A DNA stretch of 64,000 bases from assembly GCF_003590095.1 (NCBI RefSeq), contig NC_039492.1, positions 6,944,001 through 7,008,000 on the forward strand, written 5' to 3'. This document shows, piece by piece, positions 13,332-26,200 of this stretch; position 1 is the stretch's first letter, and every line of letters starts with the position of its first letter. Under the pieces are notes generated by a model that did not search any database, was not told where the DNA came from, and worked only from the letters and a program-made list of their open reading frames with translations. The translations under genes were made by a program, and so were the position numbers. This stretch comes from Trichoplusia ni. Lineage: Eukaryota > Arthropoda > Insecta > Lepidoptera > Noctuidae.

Positions 13332-13890
13332 AACACGACGCGCGACCATACGGCGCTCACGGCGGAAATTCTCAGTGAAGCAATGCCGGCGGGTGAATCT
13401 TTTGCCCGTCCCATTTGAGGAATACAGAAATAGTCTCCGTCCGCGTCGCAATGTAGTTAAAACTCACTTTTCCACGATTTTAATATGTATCATAGATCCT
13501 ACGTGCGCCTTAGCGTTACTGCCACGTGCTCTGAACAGACTGTACAGTGTGCTTAGGCTGGTTTTAGAGTCACGCTGACCGTCGGCGCGTAGACTACGCG
13601 TTAGACTAAGAGGATTTACCGAGGGCGCAGATGTGGGCATCGCCATGTCCGCCCTGCATCACTATGAACTATGTCTTATAATGACATACGTTTGTATTTA
13701 CGCATGCGATGTGACGCGCCGCAAGAAACGCCGCCTCTCCGTAAACAGAAAAATCGGACGACGCGTCGTACGATTTTTCTGAAGACGCGACGCGCAGCGC
13801 CCCGCGCTTTCTTGAATGAGGCCCAAGGCTAACGGTTGACAGAAGCAGAGAAAGCCTGTGAAGCGATGATTTCTCCATTTTATAATGCAT
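13332..13890. repeat. GC-rich repeat remnant with near-perfect 36-bp palindrome
   Basis: CpG-rich stretch unlike the surrounding DNA, with short open frames in several registers that I regard as noise. At 13746-13781 lies an inverted repeat whose outer arms are CAGAAAAATCG and CGATTTTTCTG around the self-complementary core ACGACGCGTCGT, with one mismatched pair. It may be the centre of a fold-back MITE. I could not define the element's ends. Confidence 0.5.
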
Positions 13891-14860
13891 CTTTTTATGT
13901 AACTACCTATAAGATCAGAGTGGACCCTGGACTGATTATGTTGTTGACAAACTTGTCGCTGGAAATAGGTTTATACTACTAAAAGCTTATTTTTGTTGTG
14001 CGGAAATTTGTCACTATGTCAGTATTAATTTTAGGTTATAAAAACATATTCTCAAATTCAGAATTATTTTATTTATAAAAAATCTCGGTCACTAGAAATA
14101 CATTCCACCATTCATCTAGAGTTCAAGACTAAATTACTTTTTTGCTAACACATGAATTTGTGTTACAACTTGTTTCTTAACCAGAAAGAGAAGCAGATGA
14201 TAAAATAGTCAAGGAATATTATTTGGCCATATTACTTTTAAATACATTAACAAAATTACTAAGATTAATGATATACTTGTATGCTTACTTCTTTAATTCT
14301 TTTCTATTTCTAGAAACTATAGTAAGGAATGTTTTCATGCCAAAATTACATAAATAAAACAAATCAATTTCTAATTCCTTCTTAAAATTGATGGAAGTCA
14401 TGTAATGTACTATATATTTGGGTTACTATGTATGTGAATTTAGATCTTGGCTACTTGGAATATATGTGATTTTTTATTGGAATGAAAACTATTTAAATGC
14501 ATAATCTAGGGTGCTAGTACACAAATACAAATACATACCTTGTTATATTACTTAAGTATATATAATTAATAAAACATTGATTACCTTAATTCTATATTCA
14601 TTCAGTTTCTATGTTTAAAATTTTATTCCATACATTGATAAATACAACAGTCTTCAAGCTACATCTATAATATTCATGTATTGTGGATATATTTATTAAG
14701 TAAAAGGTAGAAACTAAATGAATATTAGTTACAATATAAAGCATGTTACATTGTCTTCAGATAATTATTAGGGTTTACTGCTGTTCCTAAAGATTAAAAC
14801 TTACAAGTTCTTAATCACTGATGGTATCTCAAATTGTAATAATGCATCTTCTTAACCAAA
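13891..14860. other. AT-rich spacer and WDR82 3' UTR
   Basis: Low-GC sequence downstream of the minus-strand WDR82 stop codon. It probably holds the 3' UTR. No other supported feature. Confidence 0.4.
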
Positions 14861-15808
14861 TTAAACATCATCTATTGTGGGCAACCAAAACGCCATATTG
14901 GTGCAAGCAGAAGCCAGCATCATGAACTTAGGACTGAATTGTACACATTGTATAGGTGCAGGATGATCTCCATTTAAAACACACACTTTATATCCAGTGT
15001 CAGCATTCCAGACATGGACTCTCCCATCGGTCGAGCCACTGAAGATATATTGTGAGTCTGGACTAAATGAGGCCTCTATAGGTATGCCTTTATTATTAAG
15101 ATGACCAGTAAATGTCTGCAAAGGAGTGCCATGATATGCATCCACTAATCTGATTATGGATCCATTTGTACTGATCAACATTGTTTTTCCATCACGTGAA
15201 AATTTTAATCCAGTCCAGTCACATTCTTTCTCTTGATTTAGCTTGAAGGTGACAAAGGGGCCCTTATCAAATGACCGTAAGTCATACAGCTTAATGCTTT
15301 CAGAATTAACACCAGCTGCGAAAATAAGGCCTTCAGGATCATAAGCTGCTACAGGTCTTCCAGACAGATGCATCAAGCCTTGACAATTTGGTGATCGCAA
15401 GTCCCACAAGCGCAGTGTTTTGTCCAATGATCCAGACAGAAATGTGTCTTCAACTGGTGACAAGCATAATGTTACAACTTTCTTAGTGTGTCCCGGGAAA
15501 TACCTGATATACTTATTATCATGAAGTGACAAATATCTTATAGTATCATCAACTTTAGTTGAACTGTGTATAGCTGTGTTCTTGGCATGTGTGAAGTGTA
15601 TGAGATCGACACCATACTTTTTACTGTTGACTGTAATCATCTGCGTGCCTTTCTCACAATCATATATAACAATTTGATCATCTTCGCTACAAGATATTAG
15701 TGTCTCGCCACTTGGAGAAAAGTCAATACTGTTTATTTTGTCTGTGTTTTCTCGAAACACCTTAGCTACTTTAAAACTTCGTACCACTTGGTCGACCAGT
15801 TTCATCAT
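14861..15808 (-). CDS. WDR82: WD repeat-containing protein 82 (Swd2 homologue)
   Basis: Beta-propeller subunit of the SET1/COMPASS histone H3K4 methyltransferase complex and of the PNUTS/PP1 phosphatase complex, recruited to the RNA polymerase II tail. The 315-codon frame is uninterrupted. It aligns end to end from memory with the 313-residue human protein: FRENTDKINSIDFSP (19-33), DDTIRYLSLHDNKYIRYFPGH (88-107), SGSLDKTLRLWDLRSPNCQG (125-144), EGLIFAAGVNSE (159-170), SGSTDGRVHVWN (257-268) and the C-terminus ACTNMAFWLPTIDD. The WD dipeptides at 134-135 and 267-268 (as VW) mark two of the seven blades. Two ATGs lie in tandem (15808 and 15805). The second gives the MKL start seen in relatives and is the likelier one. 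No intron interrupts the coding region and no poly-A tract follows at the 3' end, so retrocopy origin is unproven. Helitron-like repeats flank it on both sides. Confidence 0.96.
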   Translation of the reverse strand: MMKLVDQVVRSFKVAKVFRENTDKINSIDFSPSGETLISCSEDDQIVIYDCEKGTQMITVNSKKYGVDLIHFTHAKNTAIHSSTKVDDTIRYLSLHDNKYIRYFPGHTKKVVTLCLSPVEDTFLSGSLDKTLRLWDLRSPNCQGLMHLSGRPVAAYDPEGLIFAAGVNSESIKLYDLRSFDKGPFVTFKLNQEKECDWTGLKFSRDGKTMLISTNGSIIRLVDAYHGTPLQTFTGHLNNKGIPIEASFSPDSQYIFSGSTDGRVHVWNADTGYKVCVLNGDHPAPIQCVQFSPKFMMLASACTNMAFWLPTIDDV

Positions 15809-16347
15809 TTGTGTTTTTATGTATACTTTGGGCTATCGCGATATTCACTAACAACAAACAATACAAAATTCAAAATGTAATGAATGATTTGATTTACTTC
15901 ATGGAGCTTGAAAGCACATACTGCCAAGTTGCCATAACAAATAATTAGTATTGAATAGTATTGATTTTATGCGCTGCTCTCAAATATCAACTCAGTATTT
16001 TATTGAAAAGTTAAAGTTGAGCAACTTTAACCGAAATGAACAGCTGTAGATTTTTCAAATTTGATGCTATGTATATTTATGTCAGACATCTTTCGCTGGT
16101 AAGACTCAATCTCTGAAAGTGAAATATTGAGATTCAAGTTGTATGTCCTTCCTTGTGGTAAAATTGCACTTCTTGCATACAGTCCGCTTATTTATCATTT
16201 TACTATGAATTATAAGGAGTCACTTGGTAAATTTAAAAAGTAACTTTGAGTTCCTGTATGACAAACATGAAACAGTTGATCCTAATTCCGAAATTAAGAT
16301 TCATTTCATTCACATTTTAAGATCTAAATTTGAGTGACTTTAATCAT

Positions 16348-16587
16348 ACTAATATATAAAGTTGAAGAATTTGTTTGAACGCGCTAATCTCAGGAACTAC
16401 TGGTCAAAATTTAAAAAAATATGTTTGTGTTGAATAGACCATTCATCGAGGAAGGCTTTAGGCTATAAACCATCACGCTGCGACTAATAGGAGCGAAGAT
16501 ACAATTGAAAATGTGAAAAAACAGGGCAGGTATAAATCATAACTTATATCTTCTACCCACGGGGACAAAGTCGCGGGCAACAGCTAG
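16348..16587 (+). repeat. Helitron-like non-autonomous element (right arm of pair flanking WDR82)
   Basis: Runs from ACTAATATATAAAGTTG to GTCGCGGGCAACAGCTAG. The last 163 bp are the reverse complement of 13169-13331. It ends in CTAG after a GC-rich segment. It has no coding capacity. Confidence 0.7.
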
Positions 16588-16819
16588 TTTAAAATATTTC
16601 TTAATGTGATAGTGATATTTTTATACATACAATTTTACAATTAAATGGAAAGCGTAAAAAACGGATTGAGGGGTGCGGGTGGCCTTTACTCAACTGTGGG
16701 AAAATATAGGCCTAAAAAACAACAGGACATGAACTTCTTTTAGGTGTAATTTATCTATAATATGTATGTATTAAGAAATATATAAGTAAGTTTATCAGTT
16801 GTCTGGTTATCATAACACA

Positions 16820-17520
16820 AGCTCTGCTTAGCTTGCGATCAGATAACCGTGTGTGAGTTGTCCCAGAATATTATTATCTCTTTTTATTCACGGGTTAACT
16901 TTATGTGAAGAGACCCGGTCCTTTTTAATGGCGTGCACAGGGACACAGGTCCAACGTGCAGAGGTCTTCTTGAGAACTTTAATCTATAATGTGATGGGGC
17001 ATCTAATAGGGATCATTCACCTCCGCTCTATAGGAGAACGGACATGAAGAATCCAAAGTAGATACAAAACTATTGCAAGAATGTGTGAAAGAAAAATTTG
17101 GCTATTATAAATATGATAAGTTATGTGGACCAGTTCCTTGGATTTTCCAGAAAACTATGGCACCTGCTTCTCTACACATGGTGATGTAAATAAATTGGCA
17201 GGCGGTGACTCGCCGCTCACTAGATGGGCCCCCTATGATACCGTCACGATTGACAGCAGGTGGGCAACACCAGTGCGAGTGGCTAGGGGTGTAGAGAGGT
17301 GCGACACCGATTTCTATCAATCGCGGGTCACAGACCCGGAGCGGGTTTCCTCATTATTACGCCATGAGACACTTCCACCCCCGAGCATATAGCTCTAGCG
17401 ACCCCTCTCTAGCCAGCAAGTTAAGGCAAGAAAGAGCTGGGAGTTCCCGTAAAGAGTAGACCCCCTGGGGCATTCAGGTTCCATTGTGTCACTACTCACA
17501 ATATTATTACTATTATTATT
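16820..17520. repeat. Unclassified retroelement-like repeat with (ATT)n tail
   Basis: Higher-GC segment in AT-rich spacer, with no frame resembling a known protein. It closes at 17500-17520 in a short ATT/ATTACT run, the kind of simple-repeat tail seen at the 3' end of some LINEs and SINEs. The boundaries are approximate and the family is not recognised. Confidence 0.35.
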
Positions 17521-17614
17521 CAACTATAACCACGGTTTATCCGATTCAATCGTCTTATGTGTTGCATTTGGGTAGGCTTTATTTAAAATAAGGTTTTATG
17601 CCAGTCGGTTCATC

Positions 17615-17852
17615 TTCTAATATATAAAATTCCCGTGTCACGATGTTAGTTACCGTACTCCTCCGAAACGGCTTAACCGATTTTTACCAAATTTTATATG
17701 TGTATTCAGTACGTCTGAGAATCGAGTAACATCTATTTTTCATACCCCAAAGTGTTAAGGGTTGCTCACACTAAAAAAACATATTTTATTTTTTATGACA
17801 TTAGAAATACATAGAATTAGAAAACAACGTTTGCTGGGTCAGCTCGTAATTG
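17615..17852 (+). repeat. Degenerate Helitron-like element
   Basis: Starts TCTAATATATAAAATTCCCG, carries the common segment CCGAAACGGCTTAACCGA, and ends GCTGGGTCAGCTCGT, a decayed form of the GCTAGT terminus. No open frame. Confidence 0.5.
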
Positions 17853-20212
17853 AATAAATGAAGCCAGTTTAGAGAATCACGTAGAACAAATGTTCGTTAT
17901 ATATATATCCAAAAATACTGCCTCAAGTCCTTTTCTAATTTCTGCCATTGTTTCTTAAGACTGTGTTTTCGACAAAAGATCGTACTTGATTGTTACCAGG
18001 ACTTAACGCTTTAGCTCTCATAGTGAATCGTGTTTATTTTTAAAAAGTTCAATGCTTCCTGATAAATTATTTAGCTAGGATAAGGATATGATGATTTAAA
18101 TATGCCGTGACAAACGATAATAGTTCTCACTTCGCAAATCAATTTAGGTAAAACTGACACAGATTTTATTTTTAGTAAAAAAATATATTAATTTTGCTGT
18201 TTGATCAAGCACATAGAGTGAAACGGAAAACAAACCATAATGTAATAGTAGTAACATAGATAGCTAGGTACACTCCTCGTTCGTTAGCACATGTATAAAA
18301 AAACTCATTTTGGAAACAAAATGGACGGTGTTTAAATGGCGTTTGTCGTATTTGTTAGTGATGTGAGATATTATGCTTATTTGGGCATTGAATCTCAGTA
18401 ATACGGTAGACGAAAAAGGAAAATTGTCTCTACCGTCGTAATATAGTCTGAACCGTGACTGTCTTTCATTGATAATTTTATGGACCTACATTTTTGGAGT
18501 ATGGTATCCATTTTGTGAACAACTTGTTGTGTGGCGTTTATAGTGAGTATTATCTACTTTTATTTTAGTGAAATATTTCATAGTAATGCAGCGTTCTTAC
18601 TATAGTGTTGGAAATATGGTTTAAATATAAAGTATTTGTATCAATATGTGCGTGTAAATGTTTAAATTATTCGGCTACCAACTATTGTTACCTACATGTT
18701 TTTATACACATACATAGTAGGTAGGTGGCGAACGCAGTGTTCCACTGGGATTACTCGACGCCAAGTATTTGTTAAGTACATTATTATCTAGACTAATTCG
18801 TGTCTTATTGTGTGTTTTTGTTATATCCAGTTACTTTAATTGATCGTCGAATCGGGTAGGTTCACTATGATCATCTTTTGCTATTGATTTCTCGATATTT
18901 TTGTCTCTTATTACTGCCATGAATGGTATTATATAAATAATGGTGAACGGTGTTGAGTCTAGACGACTAGACCTCAAAACTAACTGCTCACTATTATAAT
19001 ATAATACTATATAATATTCCATCAAGCAGATTATTTTAAGATTTTTGTTTTAATTCAATTTTTCTGTTCAATTTTTTTTTTGTGGAAATATTTAATAACA
19101 AACATTTGAACTGTTCTAATTCTATGCGTGCAGAAGGCCAGTAGCACATAAATGTTTAACAGTTTTTTTTTAACAAATTAAAACTTGAATTTAACCAAGA
19201 TAAGAAAATAGTGTAATATAAATAACATAATGTACTTACACAATTGATATTAAAAAATAGTTGGAAAACCCGTATACTAAAGTGTATAAAATTGTCTATT
19301 TATAAAAAAATAACATATCAAATAGTTTTTTAATTACAAAGTGTGTAAAATATCTTAAAGGAAAACAATGCTCATTGGAAAAGAGTGCTACTTTTTGTTA
19401 TGCAAAAATTAGGTCATTGATCTAAGCATCCTACTTCATGGGTATTTATTGCATATTTAAAAGTGTGTTATATTGTTGAAATGCAAAAATATACATATTT
19501 ATCATATCATAAAACAAGAAAATTGAATAGAAAAAAGGGTGTCTACATAAAATATGCTTGAACACATATAGTAATATTTATATAGTAATATTTGTAAATA
19601 AAAATATACATTTTAGTTCAGAACAAACAATATTAATTTGTTATTTGAGTAAAATAATACTTTCTGTTTAGTAATTGTTTCTGGAAAATAGTAAATATTC
19701 AATGGTGTGTACTATATCTGAGCAGAGAGTAGTATTATGTCTAATGAAACATACCTAATGGTACCTACTTAATGGTTTTTTTTGGTACAGTTAACTATAA
19801 AGCGTGCTATGTTTTTAAAAAGAAGATTATGCTGTGTAACTGAACGGGAGAAGTTGTACCGCTATATGTTAATTGTGCTGTCATAAGCGTATAGCTTTTC
19901 CCCTTGGTTATGCAAGCTGAGACCATCGCCAGCCAGAAGAACACATATGAAGCTCATAATTAAAGGAACTGCTTTGTTTTTATGGTTAACAATAAATTTA
20001 TGCTGACTGATTATGTATGTTACTAAAACATTTTAATTGATATATTTCTGCCTGTGCATTTTGAATGTGCTAAGAAGTGTAGTGCACCAGATTTAATTGA
20101 GCAATGTGAATAAAACACTTAATTTAAAACCCAAACAATTTTCGGATAAACAGTTAAAATGTAGAATTTGAGAAGAACCGGTATATAACTATTTATTATT
20201 TACATGTTACAG
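17853..20212. other. Upstream region of kismet, no gene seen
   Basis: AT-rich spacer of about 2.4 kb between the repeat cluster and the kismet translation-start exon. It should contain 5' UTR introns or promoter sequence, but I see no motif I can defend. The exon bearing the start codon begins after an acceptor (tgttacag) at 20212, so transcription starts further upstream. Confidence 0.4.
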
Positions 20213-20218
20213 AGTAAA

Positions 20219-20281
20219 ATGGACATACCACAATTTAATTGGATTCTTCTTGATGGAAAAATAATCATAATTCACTCGTAA
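20219..20281 (+). promoter_or_regulatory. Upstream ORF in the kismet leader
   Basis: Within the exon that follows the acceptor at 20212, an ATG in AAAATGG context opens a 20-codon frame that stops at 20279-20281, seven bases before the main ATG at 20289. The A at -3 and G at +4 make this a strong initiation context. It could throttle translation of the main frame. Whether the transcript includes this exon as drawn is inferred from the splice acceptor. Confidence 0.5.
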
Positions 20282-20288
20282 TAGAGTG

Positions 20289-23200
20289 ATGGACTCATAT
20301 AATTTATTTGATGATGGAAGCGGTATGTTGGAAGGACTTACTGATCTTGGTGGATCAGACAGCTTTGCTGGCAGCACATCATCTGGAGTAACTGGAGATA
20401 ATAAAGATACTCCAGATAATAGGTATATTTAAATAAACAATGATAAAAATTATCTTTGAAAAATGTATTGTGTTTAACCCCAATTTATTTTAGTTACAGA
20501 CAACCTTACAGTCAAAGTAGTGTACCACAAGAAGGATCAATTCAGAAACTGGCTTCGTTTGGAGGACCTTCTGCTGGGATAAATAGCAGTTCTCAACCAG
20601 TGCCGAACCCAGGTGCTGGTCCTCCTGCACCTGAATACCACGACTATGGGAATTACCCGCCGCGCCCACGCTTGCCTCAGCCGCCACATGCTCCACTACA
20701 TCCATCACATCATGTGCATCCTTCACATTCATACCCAGGATATCATCCTGGCCCTGATCCAATGTATGCCATGCCAGAACAACCAGGTGAGCCCATTATT
20801 GTAACATTTGAGATTGACATAAGAGTAATGGTAACTTGAGGCATTTGCTTATACATGTAAATTATTTTACAGGAATTGGGGAAATGGGTGTGTGGTCTGG
20901 GCCTCCAGGAGCAAACAGATACTCTCCCATTACACCAAGCTATAGACATAGCTATGAACACCAGCAGAAAATGCACCAATATCCTCCGCAACAGGTATAT
21001 AAAAAGTTCAATGTTATTTTTTTATTATAATTGGGTGAAAAGACAGTGAAAGGGTTCTTAATTAAACTAAGTATACTATTTGAAGTAAACATACTATGTA
21101 TTGAACAGGGATCTGGAATAGGCAGTTTACAAGCACAGAATGGGGCGTACATACCAAGACAACCTCATTTTTCCCAGCCAACTTCACAACAATTATATGG
21201 ACAACAGCAGGTATATATTCCTACATCATATTTTCGAAGTAGGCTTCAAAAACCCCTGGAATGTTAAAGATTTTATAAAAAAAGAAATACATTTATTTTA
21301 ATGTCTTGCACCGTTTTTGGCATTCTTTCTAGCAGTGATGTGTCTTCATGTGGACTTGTGTGGTTATACTTTCAAGCAAATGTTTTCGTTATCATTATAA
21401 TGTTACAAATCAATTCTTAGAAATCCCATAAAAAAGCTAATTGTGGAAACTTAATTATAAATGAAAAGTTCATTTCTCTTATACTATTTGAATGCTAAAA
21501 AATACCTATTCATTTTTCAGAACTATCCAAATTACACACAAATGCATCCACCAACTGCATCAAGAATAAGTCAACATCCAACATACCACCAGCAAATGGA
21601 CGTAAATCCACATCAGTATGGTATACCACACGGTCAACAAAGCCATGCACCAATCCCACAACATCAGTCTCACCAAAACATGGCAGGTCATACTGGTGGC
21701 ATGAGTGCAGGAATTCAAAGCCACCCTAATGTGCATCTCCATCATCCAGGAGCTCCACCACTACACCATGTCCCTCGCCAGTCTCCGGTGCCACCGTCGT
21801 CAGTGGCGCCTTCGCATTCAGTACCCACGCAAATGCCCTATGCGTCACCTCATCATTCTGTGTCAATGAACTATCAATCTCATCAAATTCAACATCCTTT
21901 AGATGTGAATGTGACTAACCAGTATGGTTCAGTAAAACCAACAGGAATTGAAACAGGGAGCCCGCAGTATCGCCCTCCTTTTCCACAGCTCTCCCCACAA
22001 ATGTCGCCCAGGGCTCAAATATCACCACGACAGCAAACTCAATCTCAATTATCGCCGCGTCCGGTCATGTCACCGGTTAAAGGCCCTAGCGCATCACCAC
22101 ATGGAACACGCAATTTGGTACAGTCACCCGTGTCTGCTGGACCACCGCCTCCTGCTCCTGGACCATTTGCTTCACAAAATACACTTCAGGCTCTAGAACA
22201 AATGGTTTTACCAGCAGGTACAGAGTACCCTTATCAACGCAATCCTGCATCGCCAGCTGTATCGCATGTGGTGTCATCGCCATCTCAGTGGAATCAAAAT
22301 AAATTGGCACCTACAAGTAACGTAACTCAAATCGAGAATAGTGAACAACCTGTAAAACCTACAGAATCTTCAACAACATTACCAGCACATAAACCTGAAT
22401 TGGTGAAAAATATTTCTAATTCTGTATCAAATACTGAACCAAAACCAAAGCATTTGGAAAAATCAGAAACGGAGAATGACAGACCTTCCGAGAATATAAT
22501 GACACCACGAAACTTTGTACAACCAACTAATATCAATAATACTCTTAAAGACAATTTAACAGCACCAAATTGTAATAATTCCTCGACTCCATCGGGTGGA
22601 TCCAATATGTCGGTCCCTATAGAAACTGCTGAAACCTCTGAAAAGATACCAGCTCAGCCCACTGAACATGAAATGGATAATTTACCACCAAAGGAAGATG
22701 AAAACGGCACAACTAATGTACTCAAAACCTTTACCAGTGAACAGAAAATGGAGTCTCAACAAAAAGTAGTCGAAAATACTAATCCACCAGAAAATACGAG
22801 CGCTCTGAACGTGCAGCCCCCGTCATCACAGGCAACTCCAAATAAGGGCGTCAGTGATCATGCTCAAATAAGAGCACCTCAACAAATGCATGTACCATCT
22901 TCTTTAAATAATGGTAATACAAGTCAGTATGATAATATATCAAGCATGAATGTGAATAGGACGCCAGGTTACCCAACAGGACCCATTCAGAATGTGACAG
23001 CAAATCTGCCTAACATACCTCAAGGGTTACAGCCAAATGTCGCTACTAGTATTCCACCAGCAGTACACACTAGTGCTGCACATAATGTATCTTCTACATT
23101 TCAATCAAGTTCTACTTCCGTCACCCAAGCAGTTCCTAATATGCCCACAAACTTACCATCAAATCATACAATGCAACATCCAAATTTGACGAATACTGTT

Positions 23201-26200
23201 ACATCCAGTATTCCAGCTCATAATCAGCAAAGTAATTTACCACCTATTTCGGCACCAATACAAGGAAACATGCAGCCTAGTATGCCTAACATACCCAGTA
23301 ATATGCAATCAAATGTCCCACCCATAATTTCTAATGTGCCCGTGGGATTGCCTATGAATGTCCCAAATATGCACACACCTTTACCACCAAACCCACCTAG
23401 CATTATTTCAAATATTCCCCATAATATGAATCCTAACATGTTAATGATGGGACCTAATCCAATTCCACATCCCAATATGCCTAACATGTATCCAGCAACT
23501 CATCAACAAGAAAGGATGACTTTGCAGCAACAAATTCAAGATATATATTGTTTACCACCTTCAAATGAAAACCAAGAAAAAGTAAGATGTTTACAAGAAC
23601 GACTGGCCTTACTTCAACAACATGAATCAAATGATAAGTGCAATGGAGGGCCAAATTGTACGATTCAAAATCCAGTGTATGGAACAAAGATGGTAGAAAG
23701 TCCTCAAGTTACAAGTACAACAGGGCGCGGACGTGGAAAAGGACCAGCTAAACCTAGAAAGCCTAGAGCTAAAAAGGAAAAGTTCATGTCAGCAGTACAA
23801 GCTTTAGATCAATTACCAGTATCTGAAGACTGTGTTACAGCTGGAACTGGATTACAAAGTAATTCAGAACTCGACTTAGAATTAAATGAAGATATTACTA
23901 ACCTAGATAGTAGTGCTATTTCTATTGATGATTTAAACACTGGTAAAATTAGAAAGCAAAGGGGGCCGCGAAAGAATAAAGAGCGAAAGCCTCGTACTCC
24001 TAAAGAGCCTAAAGCTAAAGAATTGGGTGATAAACCAGTTAAAGAACGTAAAAAACGTGAACCTAAGGATCCTAACGCCCCTAAGAGAAAAAGAAATTCT
24101 AAAAAGTACGCCGTTGAAGTACAAGCGGATACTACGACTTCATATGACTTACTAGAAAATGATAATAAAGACACAAAATCGAATGAATTAGGTTCGAGTC
24201 AAAATACATCCATGAGTGAGAGCCCCAGTGTAGCAAAAGCTATGCCTGATTTATCATTAGATGAATCTAATGTAACTGATTTTGACGATATACCTGTTTC
24301 TAAAATAGCTATCAAAGATTTATTAGAAGAAGCAGAAGCAAAACGAGAGCAAGGAGAAAAAGATGACGACTTGGATTCAATATTTTCTAAAAGAAAGTCG
24401 TCTAAGAAACGAGCCTCAGCTGGCGGAAGTTGCAAAAAAATATCTATCCGTAAATCCCTAGGCGGTGGTAGAAGGAAAAAACGAGGGGGAATAGTTCCCG
24501 ATTCTGATGGTGAACCAGATGATATGATGTCTACTCCTCCTCCATCGCCACCTCCTGAAGGGGACGATAGTCTTAAAAGAAGATCTGCTAGAAACACGCA
24601 ACGAAAAAAATACACCGATGACGTTATGTTACGTTTGTCAGATGATGAATTTACAATGTCTACTCCAAAAGTGGAACGAGAATGTAAAACTGAAGACCCT
24701 GAAGCCAAAGACAATATTAGATCTGAAGGCATGCCTAAACCTAACTATATTTACGTCAATACTACTGAAGAAGATGCCATGATAGTTCAGCATGTTTTAG
24801 CATGTCGAATGGGAAAGAGAGAATTTAAGATTGAACAAACAACAAGTGAAATTATGCCAAACATTGAAAGTGAGGAAACTGAAGTAAAAACTGAGAATAT
24901 AGCCACTAATAATGAAACACAGCCATCTGTTTCTGGTGAAGATATTAATGAAGACGTTAGTAATGAAAACGATAAAGAAATTAAGGAAGAAATTCCTTCT
25001 CCAGAGAAACCACTTGAAACTCCACTCGAAACTCCCAAAGTAGAAAATTCTTCAGAATTAGAAAAAGATAATTCAGATTTAAAAAATAAAAAACCGGTAA
25101 TGGTTGATGTAGAAGAATATTTTGTGAAATATAGAAATTTCTCATATTTACACTGTGAATGGAAAACAGAAGAAGAGCTGTATAAAGGTGATAAAAGAAT
25201 ATTTTCCAAAATTAAACGTTTTAAACAAAAGCAAGCCCAACAAATGAATATTTTCGAATTGTTAGATGATGAACCCTTCAATCCTGACTACGTTGAAGTC
25301 GAAAGAATTCTAGATATGTCCGAAAATCAAGACCCTGCAAATGATACTGTAGTCAAACATTATTTAGTTAAATGGAAAAGTTTGCAGTATGAAGATAGTA
25401 CTTGGGAATTGGAAGAGGATATTGATGTAGACAAAATAAGACAGTATAAGACATTCAGTGAAATTCCACCTAAAGAAAAATGGAAGTTTAAGAAGAGGCC
25501 TTCTGCAGATCAATGGGTCCAGCTGAAGGAGTCACCCATGTATAAGGGAGGCAACACACTAAGACCATACCAACTCGAAGGACTGAATTGGTTACTTTTT
25601 TCGTGGCATAACAATAGAAACTGCATTCTAGCAGATGAAATGGGTTTAGGAAAAACTATACAAAGCTTAACATTTGTTAATTCCGTATGGGAATATGGCA
25701 TAAGGGGGCCTTTCCTAATTATTGCCCCTTTATCAACTATACCTAATTGGCAAAGAGAATTCGAAGGGTGGACAGAAATGAATGTTGTTGTTTACCATGG
25801 TTCACAGCAAAGCAAGAGCATGTTACAGGAGTATGAATTTCATTATAAGAATGACCAGGGTGAACCTATAAAAGAAATTACCAAATTCAATGTCCTTATA
25901 ACAACATTCGAAATAATTGTCACCGATTTCCAAGAATTAAAATCGTTTAACTGGCGTATATGTGTAATAGATGAAGCACATAGATTAAAAAACAGAAATT
26001 GCAAATTGTTGGAGGGATTAAGGCAGCTGCATTTGGAACATAGGGTGTTATTATCTGGTACACCTCTACAAAACAACGTAAATGAACTTTTTTCCTTACT
26101 TAACTTCCTAGAACCCTCACAATTTTCAAGTAGTGATGCATTCTTGAATGAATTTGGTCAACTTAAAACGGAATCTGAGGTACTCAAATTACAGGCTCTT

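Noticed and set aside
14861..15808. WDR82 as a processed pseudogene
   Set aside because: The frame is fully intact and highly conserved over its whole length. There is no poly-A tract or target duplication to prove retroposition, so it is annotated as a functional gene.
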